Shown here piece after piece: positions 35,801-45,192 of a stretch of 64,000 bases of DNA. The position numbers were made by a program, and so were the translations under genes. Source of the stretch: JAAFIP01 sp043778205 (GTDB lineage: Bacteria > Pseudomonadota > Gammaproteobacteria > Burkholderiales > Burkholderiaceae_C); contig JAYWGO010000068.1 in the NCBI GenBank assembly GCA_043778205.1, positions 1 through 64,000 of the forward strand. The letters are read 5' to 3'. A model generated the notes under the pieces. That model had not been told where the DNA came from and ran no database searches. It was given only the letters and a program-made list of their open reading frames with translations. Numbering within the stretch: position 1 is the stretch's first letter; the number at the start of each line of letters is the position of its first letter.

Positions 35801-36847
35801 ATGCAACTCACTAAAATTTTAAACCGTGATTCTAATAATCTCGATATTTTTAGAGTCATAGCATCGTGCATGGTGGTGTATGGGCATGCCTACGCAATTT
35901 CACCCCAAATCGGGCAAAGAGATCTTGTTGGCGCACTACTTGGTTTTGATTATTCTGGTTCATTAGGTGTCAAAATATTTTTCTTTTTAAGTGGGCTAGT
36001 TGTCACTAACACATTGCTAGAAAACCGCAACCCAGTTCAGTTTGCTATTGCAAGATGCTTCAGAATCTGGCCCGCACTTTTATTTACCGTATTCATATGT
36101 GCATTTGTACTGGGTCCGATACTCACCAATTCACCCCTGACAGAATATTTTTCCAACCCAGCGACCTACCAATACGTATACAAAAATCTACTGCTAAGTA
36201 GCACCTACTACCTTCCCGGCGTTTTTAGTAACAATCCGCTTAAAGATTCAGTTAATGGCTCTCTTTGGTCTATTCCTCACGAAGTTGCGGCATATCTTGT
36301 AGTGCTGTCTTTGTACCTAATGCGCGTTTTCAACACCAGAATATTGGCGATATTACTATTTTCAGTGATATTGGTTGATCCGCTAATGGGCAACAAGCTG
36401 CTGCTGACGTGGTTGCCCCAGAATAGCGAGATTACCTTGCTCGCACCGTGTTTTGCTTTTGGCTCACTTTTGGCGATCTGGAAGGAACAAATCACCATCG
36501 ACAACCGTTTGGTATTAGCCTTATGGGCTATTTACTTTATTTTCAAAGCATCCACATACAATTTTTACTTTCTGTATGCTGCATTATTTATTTCGATATT
36601 GCACCTGTCTAGATTGCCCATGCTAGTACGGCATAAACCTAAGGTGGATATTTCCTACGGAATCTATCTATGGGGTTTTCCAACACAGCAAATTATTGCT
36701 TCACATTTCTACGAGCAAGGCGTAATATTCAATCAAATGTCGTCCACGCTGCTATGCATCGCAATGGGTTTTGTATCATGGCATTTCATAGAGAAAAAAA
36801 GTATCGCCATTGGGGCTGAAGTTAGCAAACATTTTCCTAAAAACTGA
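35801..36847 (+). CDS. Acyltransferase 3 family membrane protein
   Basis: 348 residues, OafA/acyltransferase-3 type, with around ten membrane segments. The N-terminal LDIFRVIASCMVVYGHAY holds the conserved arginine and His29 of the family. LSGLVVTNTLLENRNP and LWSIPHEVAAYLVVL are further landmarks. Such proteins O-acetylate surface sugars in the membrane or periplasm. No C-terminal SGNH domain, so it probably works with another factor, possibly the hexapeptide enzyme upstream. Low G+C and AT-rich third codon positions suggest transfer. Confidence 0.85.
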   Translation: MQLTKILNRDSNNLDIFRVIASCMVVYGHAYAISPQIGQRDLVGALLGFDYSGSLGVKIFFFLSGLVVTNTLLENRNPVQFAIARCFRIWPALLFTVFICAFVLGPILTNSPLTEYFSNPATYQYVYKNLLLSSTYYLPGVFSNNPLKDSVNGSLWSIPHEVAAYLVVLSLYLMRVFNTRILAILLFSVILVDPLMGNKLLLTWLPQNSEITLLAPCFAFGSLLAIWKEQITIDNRLVLALWAIYFIFKASTYNFYFLYAALFISILHLSRLPMLVRHKPKVDISYGIYLWGFPTQQIIASHFYEQGVIFNQMSSTLLCIAMGFVSWHFIEKKSIAIGAEVSKHFPKN

Positions 36848-36991
36848 TTTCCGAAAACTGCGTACTGAATCAGTATTCTTTGAAAGTCCTCCTTAAACTC
36901 TTGGATCCAATTCAATAAATATTTTGCTCGATATTATTTGGTAACTTTTTAACGAGACCGAATCTGCGATGTATCAATTTCTCGATTTTTT

Positions 36992-37228
36992 TCCATAACG
37001 CTCGCAATCGCCACCTCTAATGTCTATGTAGCTGACACTTTTAACCACACTATCCGTAAGATTACACCTACGGGTGAAGTGAGTACCGTGATTGGAATCG
37101 CTGGTTCGGTCTCCGTTTCTTTATCTACTCTCCCTGCTAGCATCTTTCAGCCTTCTGCGATAGCGATTTATGAAGGAAAGATGTACATCACTAGTAGTAA
37201 TTCTGTACTTTGGGCCCATTTCCCTTAG
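36992..37228 (+). pseudogene. Remnant of an NHL-repeat protein gene
   Basis: An open frame without a start codon encodes SNVYVADTFNHTIRKITP and then TGEVSTVIGIAG, a typical NHL beta-propeller repeat, followed by a second partial repeat (PSAIAIYEGKMYITSSN) and a TAG at 37226-37228. Full NHL-repeat proteins have several such units and a signal peptide; neither is found. The 36848-37323 gap holds this decayed gene piece and otherwise A+T-rich sequence. It marks an unstable boundary between the O-antigen and secretion regions. Confidence 0.7.
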
Positions 37229-37323
37229 TAAAGGGTTCGGGGAAGCTGTCTGGGAATGTTAAAACCAATAACACTCATGGAAATGAGTAAGGATATGAAT
37301 TGGCCTTAGCAGCCAGCAATGCG

Positions 37324-40230
37324 TTAAGTTGTTGAATAGGCCGCAACGGCAACAATGGCACTGGTCGCCATGCTTTGCAATGCAAGCTCGCTATCGGCGA
37401 TCATTTTGCGATACTGCGTATTTTCAAAGCCCCAGAGGGTCGAGAGCAACTCTTCTCGGTGTCCCACCAAGAATGGCAGCGCCACCACTACTCGTAAAGA
37501 TTCTTGTTTTTCTATGTGACGATCAATTGTATTTGTATCTGCATTGTGATTATCGGCATCCCAAACCGCTATTTGCTTTAAGGCATGAATTCCGTAAATA
37601 TTAAAAACAGTGCTCATCATTCGATCTACAGTTAAGAAGGTAATCCCTTTAAATTGCTCTACTGCCAATACTTTGATATCGGCATGTAAGGAAGCCATAA
37701 CGCCTGAAAAAATATCCCATTCCCCCGCACGCTGCGCCAAAAAATCGCGGCTTATGGCTAGTCTAAAATCAAAATCTGCAGGTAACAGTACATCATCCTC
37801 CATAACGGTGAGCTGCTTTAGGTCATTCTTTAAGGCGTGGTTAGCCAAGGCTGCGTAACTTAATGCGCAACCTATCCAGCCAGGCCTGCGGCGCAGTCCA
37901 TCAAAAACGATATATCCTTTGGGTTGGTTACTTAGGTATGTATTACGCCTATGAATAGTTTCTGGCATAGATAACGCAATCTGATCACAGCCGTCAGGTA
38001 GATTTAAATCTATTTGGTACGCTTTCGACGCGGGCAAAAATCCCAGTCCAATCAAAAACCGCTGGAACATAAAATTAAAGCGTTTTGCGCTACGCGCTAC
38101 TGAAGCTTTAATTTGTGCAGGTTTAGGTGGCGCATCTAACGTTTCACGTACCGCAGCGATCATTCCATCAACTGAATTCAAAGGGAAAAACCGTACCGCT
38201 CCTTCCAACTCGGGGTACTCAGCTATGTCACGAGATGCCTCGGATACCACTGGTACACCCAGAGATAGGCACTCCTGAAGCCTGGGAAGTTCGAGCAGCG
38301 CATCATCATAGTAGTGCAAGTTTATGACTAAGCGGGATTGCTTGATCATTTTTTGCATGTCGGCTCCAAATATTTCCACCGCAACTTTCACATTAAATTG
38401 CGTTTTTAAAGCGTCAAGTAAATCTCTGCGCCTGGGTGAACTTTGGCTGTCGCCGTAAAAAAGAACATCGTAGAGTTTATCTTCATCGGGCACTTGGATA
38501 CCGTAATTCTGCGAAGCCCCAATCGGCAAATAGTTAACATGTGGGTACGCTATTCCTTTAGTCAATAGAAAGTCAATATTGAACAGTGCGTAATCCAACA
38601 ATGCAAAAGAGTTCTCGAGTGTTTCGCAATACGACGACGTAAACCACCGCGAGCTGACAGATTGTTCTAGCTGGTAAACGATGCGCTTTTCTCCCGACGG
38701 CAAAGAGTCAAACATTTGCGGGCAAAGTACGATATACCAGTCATGACTGAAAGTTTTAGGCGATACAGTCAAGATATCGACTGACCAGCCTTGTTTTTTT
38801 AGCTCCTCGGCAATTAAGTGTGCCAAAAATAATGTGTGCTGAGTGGTCATTAAACCCCAGCTAAGCTTACTGTTATGTTGTCCAACACCAGATTGCAGCA
38901 GTGCAAAATTGTCTTCTCGCCTTACGGAATTTATCCTTTTTGCTAAGGCGCTAAATTCGCCCCTTGCGATATAACGCGCTGCCTTAGAAACGCGGCGTAA
39001 TAATTTCGTGGGATTTAACGGCTGTGATGGTTTATTTTCAATTTTTTTTTCTGCCATAGCTTTGCGCGTCCATGCACCCAAGGCACGCACCGGACGCGTT
39101 AGCCTCCACGATGTAGATGCTAATAACTCATTAACTTGCTGGTCTAGCTGCTTAACTTGTAGAGTTCGTTCATGCAACAGTGAGCGGGATTGAGCAAGTG
39201 CTCCCTGGGTTGTTAGCTGCGTTTGCGCAGCTAAGTTTATCTCTGCCTGCAGAGTATTGCCCTGTTCAACTCGAACACGTTCGCTTTCTAAAATGGCGGC
39301 ATCCTGTTGCAAAATCCATTGGTGCTGCTTATCTACCGCCAATTGCAAATTGTCAGCTCTCTCCAAGTTACTTTCCAATGCAGCTTTTATTTGGCCGCAA
39401 GTTCTTTCAAGGCCTAAAGTTTTTTCATCTTGTTGCACTATCCAGTGGTGTTGCGTGTCTAACGCTTTTTTGTCTAGCTCTATTTTTTCTTTTGCTTCAG
39501 ATAGAAACTGGTTAACGTGCGCTAGCTCAGCTTGCAGTTCAAAACGCTGCCCTAACACTTGGAATGTACGTTTAGCGAGTTGTGTAAATTCAGAATTTTT
39601 AGCAGTGTTTAAGATCACCTCTTTTTGGTCGGCACCTACCAGTACCACACCGAGTCCGTTGCTATGGTGAAATCTAAATGAAGGGTAGCGTAACTCCAAC
39701 TCATCCCACAGACGGTACACACCAAAATCATCTCGGTACACATCAGTATCATGAAAAATTACGATGCCTCGTTGCGACAGCTTAGGCAGCCACGTATCAA
39801 AATCATGTTTTACGGCTTCGTATGTATGCAACCCATCGATATGCAATAAATCTATGCTTTGATCTTCAAACCGATTCACCGCCTCGTCAAATGTCATGCG
39901 CAGCAACGATGAAAATCCCGTGTAATAAGGATCATGTGCTAACCGAAGTTTTTGATATATGGCTTCGCTGTAATAACCGGCATGCTCATCACCTTTCCAA
40001 GTGTCTACAGCATATGCTTTAGTATTTAATTTATTCTCAACTATGGCTTGGCAAAAAGCTAAATAAGAAATACCAGAATATGCGCCAAGCTCAACAAATT
40101 TATTGGGCTTGTGAACCGCAATTAACCATTGGGCAAACGGGATATGCCCCGCCCATGGTGCAGGTATAGAAAAATGCTTAGGGTCTGTTAAAGCAGAATT
40201 AATATAGGGATTCATACTATTTAAGTTCAT
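37324..40230 (-). CDS. Three-module methyltransferase / glycosyltransferase protein
   Basis: 968 residues from ATG 40230 (AAGAA site upstream; a TTG at 40248 overlaps the gspF stop). Modules in order: class I methyltransferase of the Methyltransf_24 type (about 15-215, KFVELGAYSGISYLAF, DLLHIDGLHTYEAV, IVIFHDTDVYRDDFG); a coiled coil (about 225-375) ending in STSWRLTRPVRALG, a linker often found in polysaccharide enzymes; a CgeB-like glycosyltransferase (about 440-700, INLHYYDDALLELPRLQECL, LGVPVVSEASRD); and a GT25-like glycosyltransferase (about 755-910, GWIGCALSYAALANHAL, LTVMEDDVLLP). Such a protein could build and cap a glycan chain. It is downstream of gspE-gspF on the same strand. Confidence 0.8.
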   Translation of the reverse strand: MNLNSMNPYINSALTDPKHFSIPAPWAGHIPFAQWLIAVHKPNKFVELGAYSGISYLAFCQAIVENKLNTKAYAVDTWKGDEHAGYYSEAIYQKLRLAHDPYYTGFSSLLRMTFDEAVNRFEDQSIDLLHIDGLHTYEAVKHDFDTWLPKLSQRGIVIFHDTDVYRDDFGVYRLWDELELRYPSFRFHHSNGLGVVLVGADQKEVILNTAKNSEFTQLAKRTFQVLGQRFELQAELAHVNQFLSEAKEKIELDKKALDTQHHWIVQQDEKTLGLERTCGQIKAALESNLERADNLQLAVDKQHQWILQQDAAILESERVRVEQGNTLQAEINLAAQTQLTTQGALAQSRSLLHERTLQVKQLDQQVNELLASTSWRLTRPVRALGAWTRKAMAEKKIENKPSQPLNPTKLLRRVSKAARYIARGEFSALAKRINSVRREDNFALLQSGVGQHNSKLSWGLMTTQHTLFLAHLIAEELKKQGWSVDILTVSPKTFSHDWYIVLCPQMFDSLPSGEKRIVYQLEQSVSSRWFTSSYCETLENSFALLDYALFNIDFLLTKGIAYPHVNYLPIGASQNYGIQVPDEDKLYDVLFYGDSQSSPRRRDLLDALKTQFNVKVAVEIFGADMQKMIKQSRLVINLHYYDDALLELPRLQECLSLGVPVVSEASRDIAEYPELEGAVRFFPLNSVDGMIAAVRETLDAPPKPAQIKASVARSAKRFNFMFQRFLIGLGFLPASKAYQIDLNLPDGCDQIALSMPETIHRRNTYLSNQPKGYIVFDGLRRRPGWIGCALSYAALANHALKNDLKQLTVMEDDVLLPADFDFRLAISRDFLAQRAGEWDIFSGVMASLHADIKVLAVEQFKGITFLTVDRMMSTVFNIYGIHALKQIAVWDADNHNADTNTIDRHIEKQESLRVVVALPFLVGHREELLSTLWGFENTQYRKMIADSELALQSMATSAIVAVAAYSTT

Positions 40231-40244
40231 ATTTCTTAGGTGTA

Positions 40245-41495
40245 TCAAATAACGCTCGTCAAGCTCGTAATCGCCAACATAACGCTAATCATAATTCCAC
40301 CAAGCAAAACAGACACTAGCAAAATAGTCACCGGCTCTAGCAGCACTAGAAACTGTTTCATGTTTTGTTCGGCTTGGTTGCGGTGTAGTTTAGCCAGCGA
40401 GCCGCTAGTTTCTGCCAGTTTGCCAGACTGCTCACCCACGCGGATTAAGTTTAAGCCTACTGCGTCAATATATTGGTGTGCCTGCATTGCAGCTGCCAAT
40501 GGCTGGCCAGCCTTTACATCGCTGATGATCATTTGTGCTTTGCGTCGCAAAGACTGCCCTTTAAGGCAGTTTGCGGCGTGCTTCATGGCATCAAGCAATG
40601 GTACATGGTGTATTAGTAGCACTGAGAGCATACTTGCCCAGCGCGAGAGTTCAACATGTTCTACCCAGCGTTTTGCCAGGGGCAACACACTGGCTATTTC
40701 CCATAATTGCGCTCTTACAGAGGCTTGCGCCAGCATAAATCCTACCCCAACTACTAATGCAGTCGCAGTCAATGCCGCAATAAGTTTGTTTTGCACCAGC
40801 CACAAGCCCGACTCTAGTACCCAGCGCGAAAACAAAGGTATATCGGCCTTGGGGTTTGTCAAAATATTACCAAATTTTGGAACCACGAATACAAACACCA
40901 CTAAGGTGGCAATCAACCCGCTTACTATTAGCACCAAGGGGTATGTAAGTGCATTGCGTGATTCCCGCCGAAACTGTGCATCTGCTTCTAGCTGTAAGGA
41001 GGCTGACGTTAGCGCTTCTCCTAACTTGCCAGTCTCTTCCCCAGCGCGCACCAGCTCGCTAACATAGTCGGGTAAGCGCAAACCACTGGTTGACAATGCC
41101 TGCGCAAACCTTGTACCCGAACGCAGGCTGGCGTAAGTGGCATCTAACGCATAGCCAAGTCCACGCCCGGCATGGCCGCGTGCAATATTCAGCACCGCGT
41201 CGGCCAAAGAAATACCCGCGTTAAGCAATGTCGCCATTTCATGAATACACAAACGCAACTCGTCAGAACTTACCTCTTTGCGACCGGATGCCAAGCCTAG
41301 CTTACCCATTAAGCCACCATCACTTGGGTTGGTGGGTTTATCGTTGTGCTGCAATGCCGCTTCTGCAGACAGCTCATACACATTTAAACCGCGCGTGCTA
41401 AGCATTTGAAGTGCTTGCAAACGGTCTGCAGCTTCAATGGTTCCACGTGCTTTTTGGCCATCTTGGCCGATGCCTCGGTAACTGAATATAGACAA
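40245..41495 (-). CDS. gspF: Type II secretion inner-membrane protein GspF
   Basis: 416 residues with the two T2SSF domains separated by membrane segments; three transmembrane helices are visible (about 180-200, 230-250, 390-412). Landmarks: the N-terminal FSYRGIGQDGQKARGTIEA, the LADAVLNIARG block, and VGEQSGKLAETS-type repeats (RAGEETGKLGEAL and RVGEQSGKLAETS). It anchors the GspE ATPase in the membrane platform. 15 bp after gspE. Downstream, the methyltransferase/glycosyltransferase gene begins with almost no gap. Confidence 0.93.
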   Translation of the reverse strand: MSIFSYRGIGQDGQKARGTIEAADRLQALQMLSTRGLNVYELSAEAALQHNDKPTNPSDGGLMGKLGLASGRKEVSSDELRLCIHEMATLLNAGISLADAVLNIARGHAGRGLGYALDATYASLRSGTRFAQALSTSGLRLPDYVSELVRAGEETGKLGEALTSASLQLEADAQFRRESRNALTYPLVLIVSGLIATLVVFVFVVPKFGNILTNPKADIPLFSRWVLESGLWLVQNKLIAALTATALVVGVGFMLAQASVRAQLWEIASVLPLAKRWVEHVELSRWASMLSVLLIHHVPLLDAMKHAANCLKGQSLRRKAQMIISDVKAGQPLAAAMQAHQYIDAVGLNLIRVGEQSGKLAETSGSLAKLHRNQAEQNMKQFLVLLEPVTILLVSVLLGGIMISVMLAITSLTSVI

Positions 41496-41510
41496 GAGAT
41501 TGCTTTCCGC

Positions 41511-43217
41511 TTAGGCCACTGCCAGCACTTCGGTTACCGTGGTGATTCCACTCCACACTTTGAGCAATCCATCGTCAGCTAAGGATCGAACGCCTTGCTT
41601 TCGCAGCGACGCAGTAATGTCAGCCTCGCTTGCCGCAATAATAATTTGGTGGCGAAGACCATCATTCACATTAAAAAGCTCGTAAATTGCCACCCTACCT
41701 AAATACCCGGTGTGCATACACGCCTCGCAGCCCACCGCTTTGTGCAGCTTTGGTTCGTGCTTTTGCGCCGTAGTTTGTTCAAAAGTATGACGGGCTTCGT
41801 GCAAAAGATGGCGATGCGCTTCATCCAATTGGTCAATATTCACTGGCTTGCTGCAGTGCGGGCACAAACGCCTTACTAAGCGTTGCGCCATCACGCCCTG
41901 CAAGCTTGACACTAATAAAAACCGCTCAATACCAACATCAGCTAAGCGTGTAATTGCACCCACAGCACTGTTGGTGTGCAATGTAGAAAATACCAAATGC
42001 CCTGTTAAAGCAGACTGCACAGCTATGGATGCGGTTTCGTGGTCTCGAATTTCGCCAATCAAAATAACATCTGGGTCATGCCGAAGGATGGAGCGCAGCG
42101 CCGCTGCAAACGAAAAACCTATGTCAGCATTCACCTGCAGTTGGGTAATGCCATTGAGCTTGTATTCAACTGGGTCTTCTACGGTAATGATCTTCTTAAG
42201 CCCATCGTTACCCAGGTCAAGCGCTGTGTAAAGTGTGGTAGTTTTACCAGAGCCTGTAGGGCCAGTTACCAACACAATCCCGTTAGGTGCATCTATCCAT
42301 TGCTTAAAAGTGTCCTCATGGTCGCTCAGCATGCCTAAATCAGCTAACGACAAGGTAGGCCTGTCTTGGCGCAGCAGGCGCATCACTACCGATTCGCCGT
42401 GCACACCCGGCAAAATAGAAACCCTGACATCAAAAGATTCGCCATGAATTCGGGCCGTCATTCGGCCATCTTGCGGTAGGCGCCGCTCTGCAATGTCTAA
42501 CTGAGAAAGAATTTTAATGCGGCACACTGTAGCTTCAAAACGGTCAGTACCCAGCTGTTGCAAATCACGCATTACACCGTCAACACGCACCCGCACTACA
42601 AAGCCTAATTCGCCAGGCTCTACGTGGATATCAGACGCACGACGGGTAACGGCTTGGCTCAAAAAACTGTTCACCAGCTCTACGATAGGCCCCTCTTCTG
42701 CCAGCTCGCGCAAATGTGTTAAATCACTGCTAATAACTAAGTGCCGGTTAGATACGTTGCGCAACGACGCATGCACATTAGCAATGTCGGCCGGGCGGGC
42801 CAGTCTAAAACGCGTACTTTTTTTAAGTTGGTCTGCTTTAAGCCGCAAAAAATCAAGTGGCGCACGCTGAAGTAAATCACAAGTAGCGCATACCAATGCA
42901 TCATCGCTTATCCAAATAGCGATACCGTTACGCTCACACCAAGCCATGGACAACTGCAAGGACTCTGCTGTATGGGCTATCAATGTTTCCACCGGTGCAA
43001 GCTCGGCGTAGGTAATGATGTTCCAGCCGGTAAATTCTGATGCCGCACGCAAAAGTTGCACCTCAGCCACCATGCCGGTACGGTTAGCCAGCATAAAAGG
43101 AGACTCGTTTTTAGATGCAACAAGTTCTGCCAGTTGATTTGCCCCAGTAGCGTCAAGCAAGCCCTCTTGCGACAAAAAGTCTACAAAAGATGCAGGCATT
43201 TGGTCTGTAGCTATCAT
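41511..43217 (-). CDS. gspE: Type II secretion ATPase GspE
   Basis: 568 residues. An N-terminal T2SSE_N domain (about 20-160) binds GspL. The motor domain has GPTGSGKTTTLYTAL (Walker A), VEDPVEYKLNGITQLQVN (Asp box), VILIGEIRDHETASIA (Walker B), FSTLHTNSA (His box), and a tetracysteine zinc site (CPHC ... CEAC). This is the secretion-type rather than the type IV pilus PilB arrangement, supported by the neighbouring pseudopilin genes. ATG overlaps the stop of the preceding exported-protein gene. Confidence 0.94.
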   Translation of the reverse strand: MIATDQMPASFVDFLSQEGLLDATGANQLAELVASKNESPFMLANRTGMVAEVQLLRAASEFTGWNIITYAELAPVETLIAHTAESLQLSMAWCERNGIAIWISDDALVCATCDLLQRAPLDFLRLKADQLKKSTRFRLARPADIANVHASLRNVSNRHLVISSDLTHLRELAEEGPIVELVNSFLSQAVTRRASDIHVEPGELGFVVRVRVDGVMRDLQQLGTDRFEATVCRIKILSQLDIAERRLPQDGRMTARIHGESFDVRVSILPGVHGESVVMRLLRQDRPTLSLADLGMLSDHEDTFKQWIDAPNGIVLVTGPTGSGKTTTLYTALDLGNDGLKKIITVEDPVEYKLNGITQLQVNADIGFSFAAALRSILRHDPDVILIGEIRDHETASIAVQSALTGHLVFSTLHTNSAVGAITRLADVGIERFLLVSSLQGVMAQRLVRRLCPHCSKPVNIDQLDEAHRHLLHEARHTFEQTTAQKHEPKLHKAVGCEACMHTGYLGRVAIYELFNVNDGLRHQIIIAASEADITASLRKQGVRSLADDGLLKVWSGITTVTEVLAVA

Positions 43218-43729
43218 TTGGAGGCATCCTGCGTAGCCAGCTGCCCTACTTTAACTTCACGAACCAACCCGTAGTATTTGCCACTAGCCCTGGCTATCAA
43301 TAAAACTGGCTGGGTTTTATAGAGCTGCAAAGCCGTGGTTACCTCAGGCAATGCAGACACATCAAATTGCATGCTAACAAACAAGGCGCTTCCACTGTCG
43401 GGCGATGGGTGTAGATTAAGCAACCACATAGCATCAGTACGCGCAATGGTGCTAACGGCTTTAGCCCGCACGGGCCCCGCGCGGGCAATATCAGGCACAC
43501 TTAGCAGTAAATCGTTGCCACTAAGTAAGGCCTTCACTGACGTAGGTGGACGCAAAGTAGACAAGAACTCGTCTGCTTTCTTTGCCGACGCACCAGCCGG
43601 TAAACTAATGCCCGTGCCTGGCGCAAGTGCAGCTTGGGCGTAGACCAAACTGTGACTACCCACCGTCAAAACAAAACACGCCAAAAAACACCACGATTTT
43701 GGTATTGAATAAGAAAAATACTTGCTCAT
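43214..43729 (-). CDS. Exported protein encoded ahead of gspE, unknown
   Basis: 171 residues from ATG 43729 (AGAG site upstream; ATG 43771 is an alternative). Signal peptide with core WCFLACFVLTVGSHSLVY and a cut near YAQA-AL. The mature 140 residues are soluble: LSTLRPPTSVKALLSGNDLLLSVPDIA and a C-terminal VLLIARASGKYYGLVREVKV. No cysteine pair, no membrane segment. The stop overlaps the gspE ATG, so it is made together with the ATPase and is likely a periplasmic part or regulator of this secretion system. Not a canonical Gsp subunit as far as I recognise. Confidence 0.65.
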   Translation of the reverse strand: MSKYFSYSIPKSWCFLACFVLTVGSHSLVYAQAALAPGTGISLPAGASAKKADEFLSTLRPPTSVKALLSGNDLLLSVPDIARAGPVRAKAVSTIARTDAMWLLNLHPSPDSGSALFVSMQFDVSALPEVTTALQLYKTQPVLLIARASGKYYGLVREVKVGQLATQDASK

Positions 43730-43775
43730 ACGCTCTATTGTGCCTCGAATCACGATTGGGATAAATTGCATTATC

Positions 43776-43793
43776 GCTAACCTAGGCGTTAGC
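43776..43793. promoter_or_regulatory. Inverted repeat between the two gsp operons
   Basis: GCTAAC-CTAGGC-GTTAGC sits in the 95-bp gap between the divergent operons, between both start codons. It is followed by a TTTAAAAT on the plus strand. It could be an operator shared by both promoters. Confidence 0.45.
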
Positions 43794-43824
43794 CTTTAAA
43801 ATGAAGGTTCAGGATCTATAGATT

Positions 43825-44277
43825 ATGTTTAGAAAATACCACCCTTTACCCACCAACCGCGCGCTGAGCCGTGGTTTTACTTTGCTAGAAATGCTGGTTG
43901 TTATGGTCATTATTGGCCTGCTTGCAGGTCTTGTTGGCCCCCGTATTTTTGGCAAGGTTGACAGCAGCAAGGTGCAAACTGCGCAAGTACAAATCAAGAT
44001 GATAGAAAGCTCATTAATGATTATGCGGCTCGACTTAGGCAGCCCGCCTAGCGCAGAGGCGGCATTACGCTGGTTAACCGTAAAACCAGACGATGCGGCT
44101 GTGGCTGCCTTGTGGAAAGGCCCCTACCTAGACGGTGCAATACCGGTGGACCCTTGGAACAATAGCTACCAGATAGTAATGCCTGGCTTAGACGGTAAAC
44201 CCTTTACAGTGTCTTCGTATGGGGCTGACGGAAAAGCCGGTGGTGAAGGCCTCAACGCCGATGTCTACGCCAAATAA
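43825..44277 (+). CDS. gspG: Type II secretion major pseudopilin GspG
   Basis: 150 residues. Prepilin leader ends at Gly17 before FTLLEMLVVMVIIGLLAGLVGP, with the required Glu at +5 (residue 22). The later part (KGPYLDGAIPVDPWNNSYQ, SYGADGKAGGEG) is the calcium-binding loop region of GspG. It forms the shaft of the pseudopilus after cleavage by a prepilin peptidase, which is not encoded here. First gene of the long plus-strand gsp operon. Confidence 0.94.
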   Translation: MFRKYHPLPTNRALSRGFTLLEMLVVMVIIGLLAGLVGPRIFGKVDSSKVQTAQVQIKMIESSLMIMRLDLGSPPSAEAALRWLTVKPDDAAVAALWKGPYLDGAIPVDPWNNSYQIVMPGLDGKPFTVSSYGADGKAGGEGLNADVYAK

Positions 44278-44704
44278 ATTGACCCTGCAAGCCGCCAAAG
44301 GCTTCACCTTGATAGAGATGGTGGTCGTAATGGTGTTATTGGGTATGTTAGCAGCTGTGGCGCTGCCCAATTTTGAGCGATGGTTTGGCAGCACACAGCA
44401 AAGGGTAGACGCCTCACGCATTGTGTTACAAGTGCAAAACTTGTTTGCCAGAGCCGCCATACTGAACCAATCAGTCGATATTACCTCTACCAATTTGCGC
44501 CAGCTTTTGGTAGACGGAAAACCCGCGCTAGACCTGCCTGCAGGTTGGTCGCTGCTGTCACAAGACCAATTAACCGTGTACGGCTCTGGCTACTGCGTAC
44601 CTGTAGAAATCACATTTGTTTCAACTCAAAACCAAAGAGTAGCCGTTCAAGTGAAAGACCAGCAATGCAACGTAGGCTTTGTTTTAAAAGGTAACGGCGT
44701 ATGA
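44261..44704 (+). CDS. gspH: Type II secretion minor pseudopilin GspH
   Basis: 147 residues from ATG 44261, overlapping the end of gspG. Prepilin site AAKG-FTLIEMVVVMVLLGMLA with Glu at +5. The rest is short and beta-rich with one Cys pair (YCVPVEI and QQCNVGF), which may form a disulphide. By position after gspG and size, it is GspH. Confidence 0.85.
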   Translation: MSTPNKLTLQAAKGFTLIEMVVVMVLLGMLAAVALPNFERWFGSTQQRVDASRIVLQVQNLFARAAILNQSVDITSTNLRQLLVDGKPALDLPAGWSLLSQDQLTVYGSGYCVPVEITFVSTQNQRVAVQVKDQQCNVGFVLKGNGV

Positions 44705-45192
44705 GCCTTTCATCTTTTTACATAGCGAAGTCGTCACTAAAAGTACTACAGCATGGCGTTAGTTTGCTAGAAACACTGGCCGCTTTAGTTATATTGAGTG
44801 CGGGCGCTGCTGTAATGTTGACTTGGTTTTCACAAAACGCAACCGCTTTGGGCCGCTTGAAAGATGCAGAAGCTGTAGAACAAGCACGCTTAACCGCATT
44901 AGACTATGTGCGTGCAATCAACCCCATTGACCGGCCTCAAGGCGAAGTTACCCTTGACAAATACCGCATTGCCTGGACAAGCCGCAAAATTGCAGACACT
45001 GCACGTGCAGTTAACGCTCTAGGTTCTGTAGGGCGCTATGAAATTTCACTACACGAGCTGAATGTTCAAATTTCAAGTATCGAAGCTAAACCTAACGAGC
45101 AATCTTTAGCTGCGCAAATGACGCTGGCTTCCGCAGGCTACAAATTGGTCGCAACCAGTGCAGCAAGCAGCATATTGGGAGGTGCGCAATGA
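44701..45192 (+). CDS. gspI: Type II secretion minor pseudopilin GspI
   Basis: 163 residues. Prepilin site QHG-VSLLETLAALVILSAGAA with Glu at +5 (residue 24). An amphipathic N-terminal helix follows (ARLTALDYVRAI), as in GspI. ATGA overlap with gspH. GspI forms the tip complex with GspJ and GspK. Confidence 0.85.
   Translation: MSLSSFYIAKSSLKVLQHGVSLLETLAALVILSAGAAVMLTWFSQNATALGRLKDAEAVEQARLTALDYVRAINPIDRPQGEVTLDKYRIAWTSRKIADTARAVNALGSVGRYEISLHELNVQISSIEAKPNEQSLAAQMTLASAGYKLVATSAASSILGGAQ

Noticed and set aside
36865..36885. TACTGA-A-TCAGTA palindrome after the acyltransferase gene as a terminator
   Set aside because: Stem is short, A+T-rich and not followed by a T-run.
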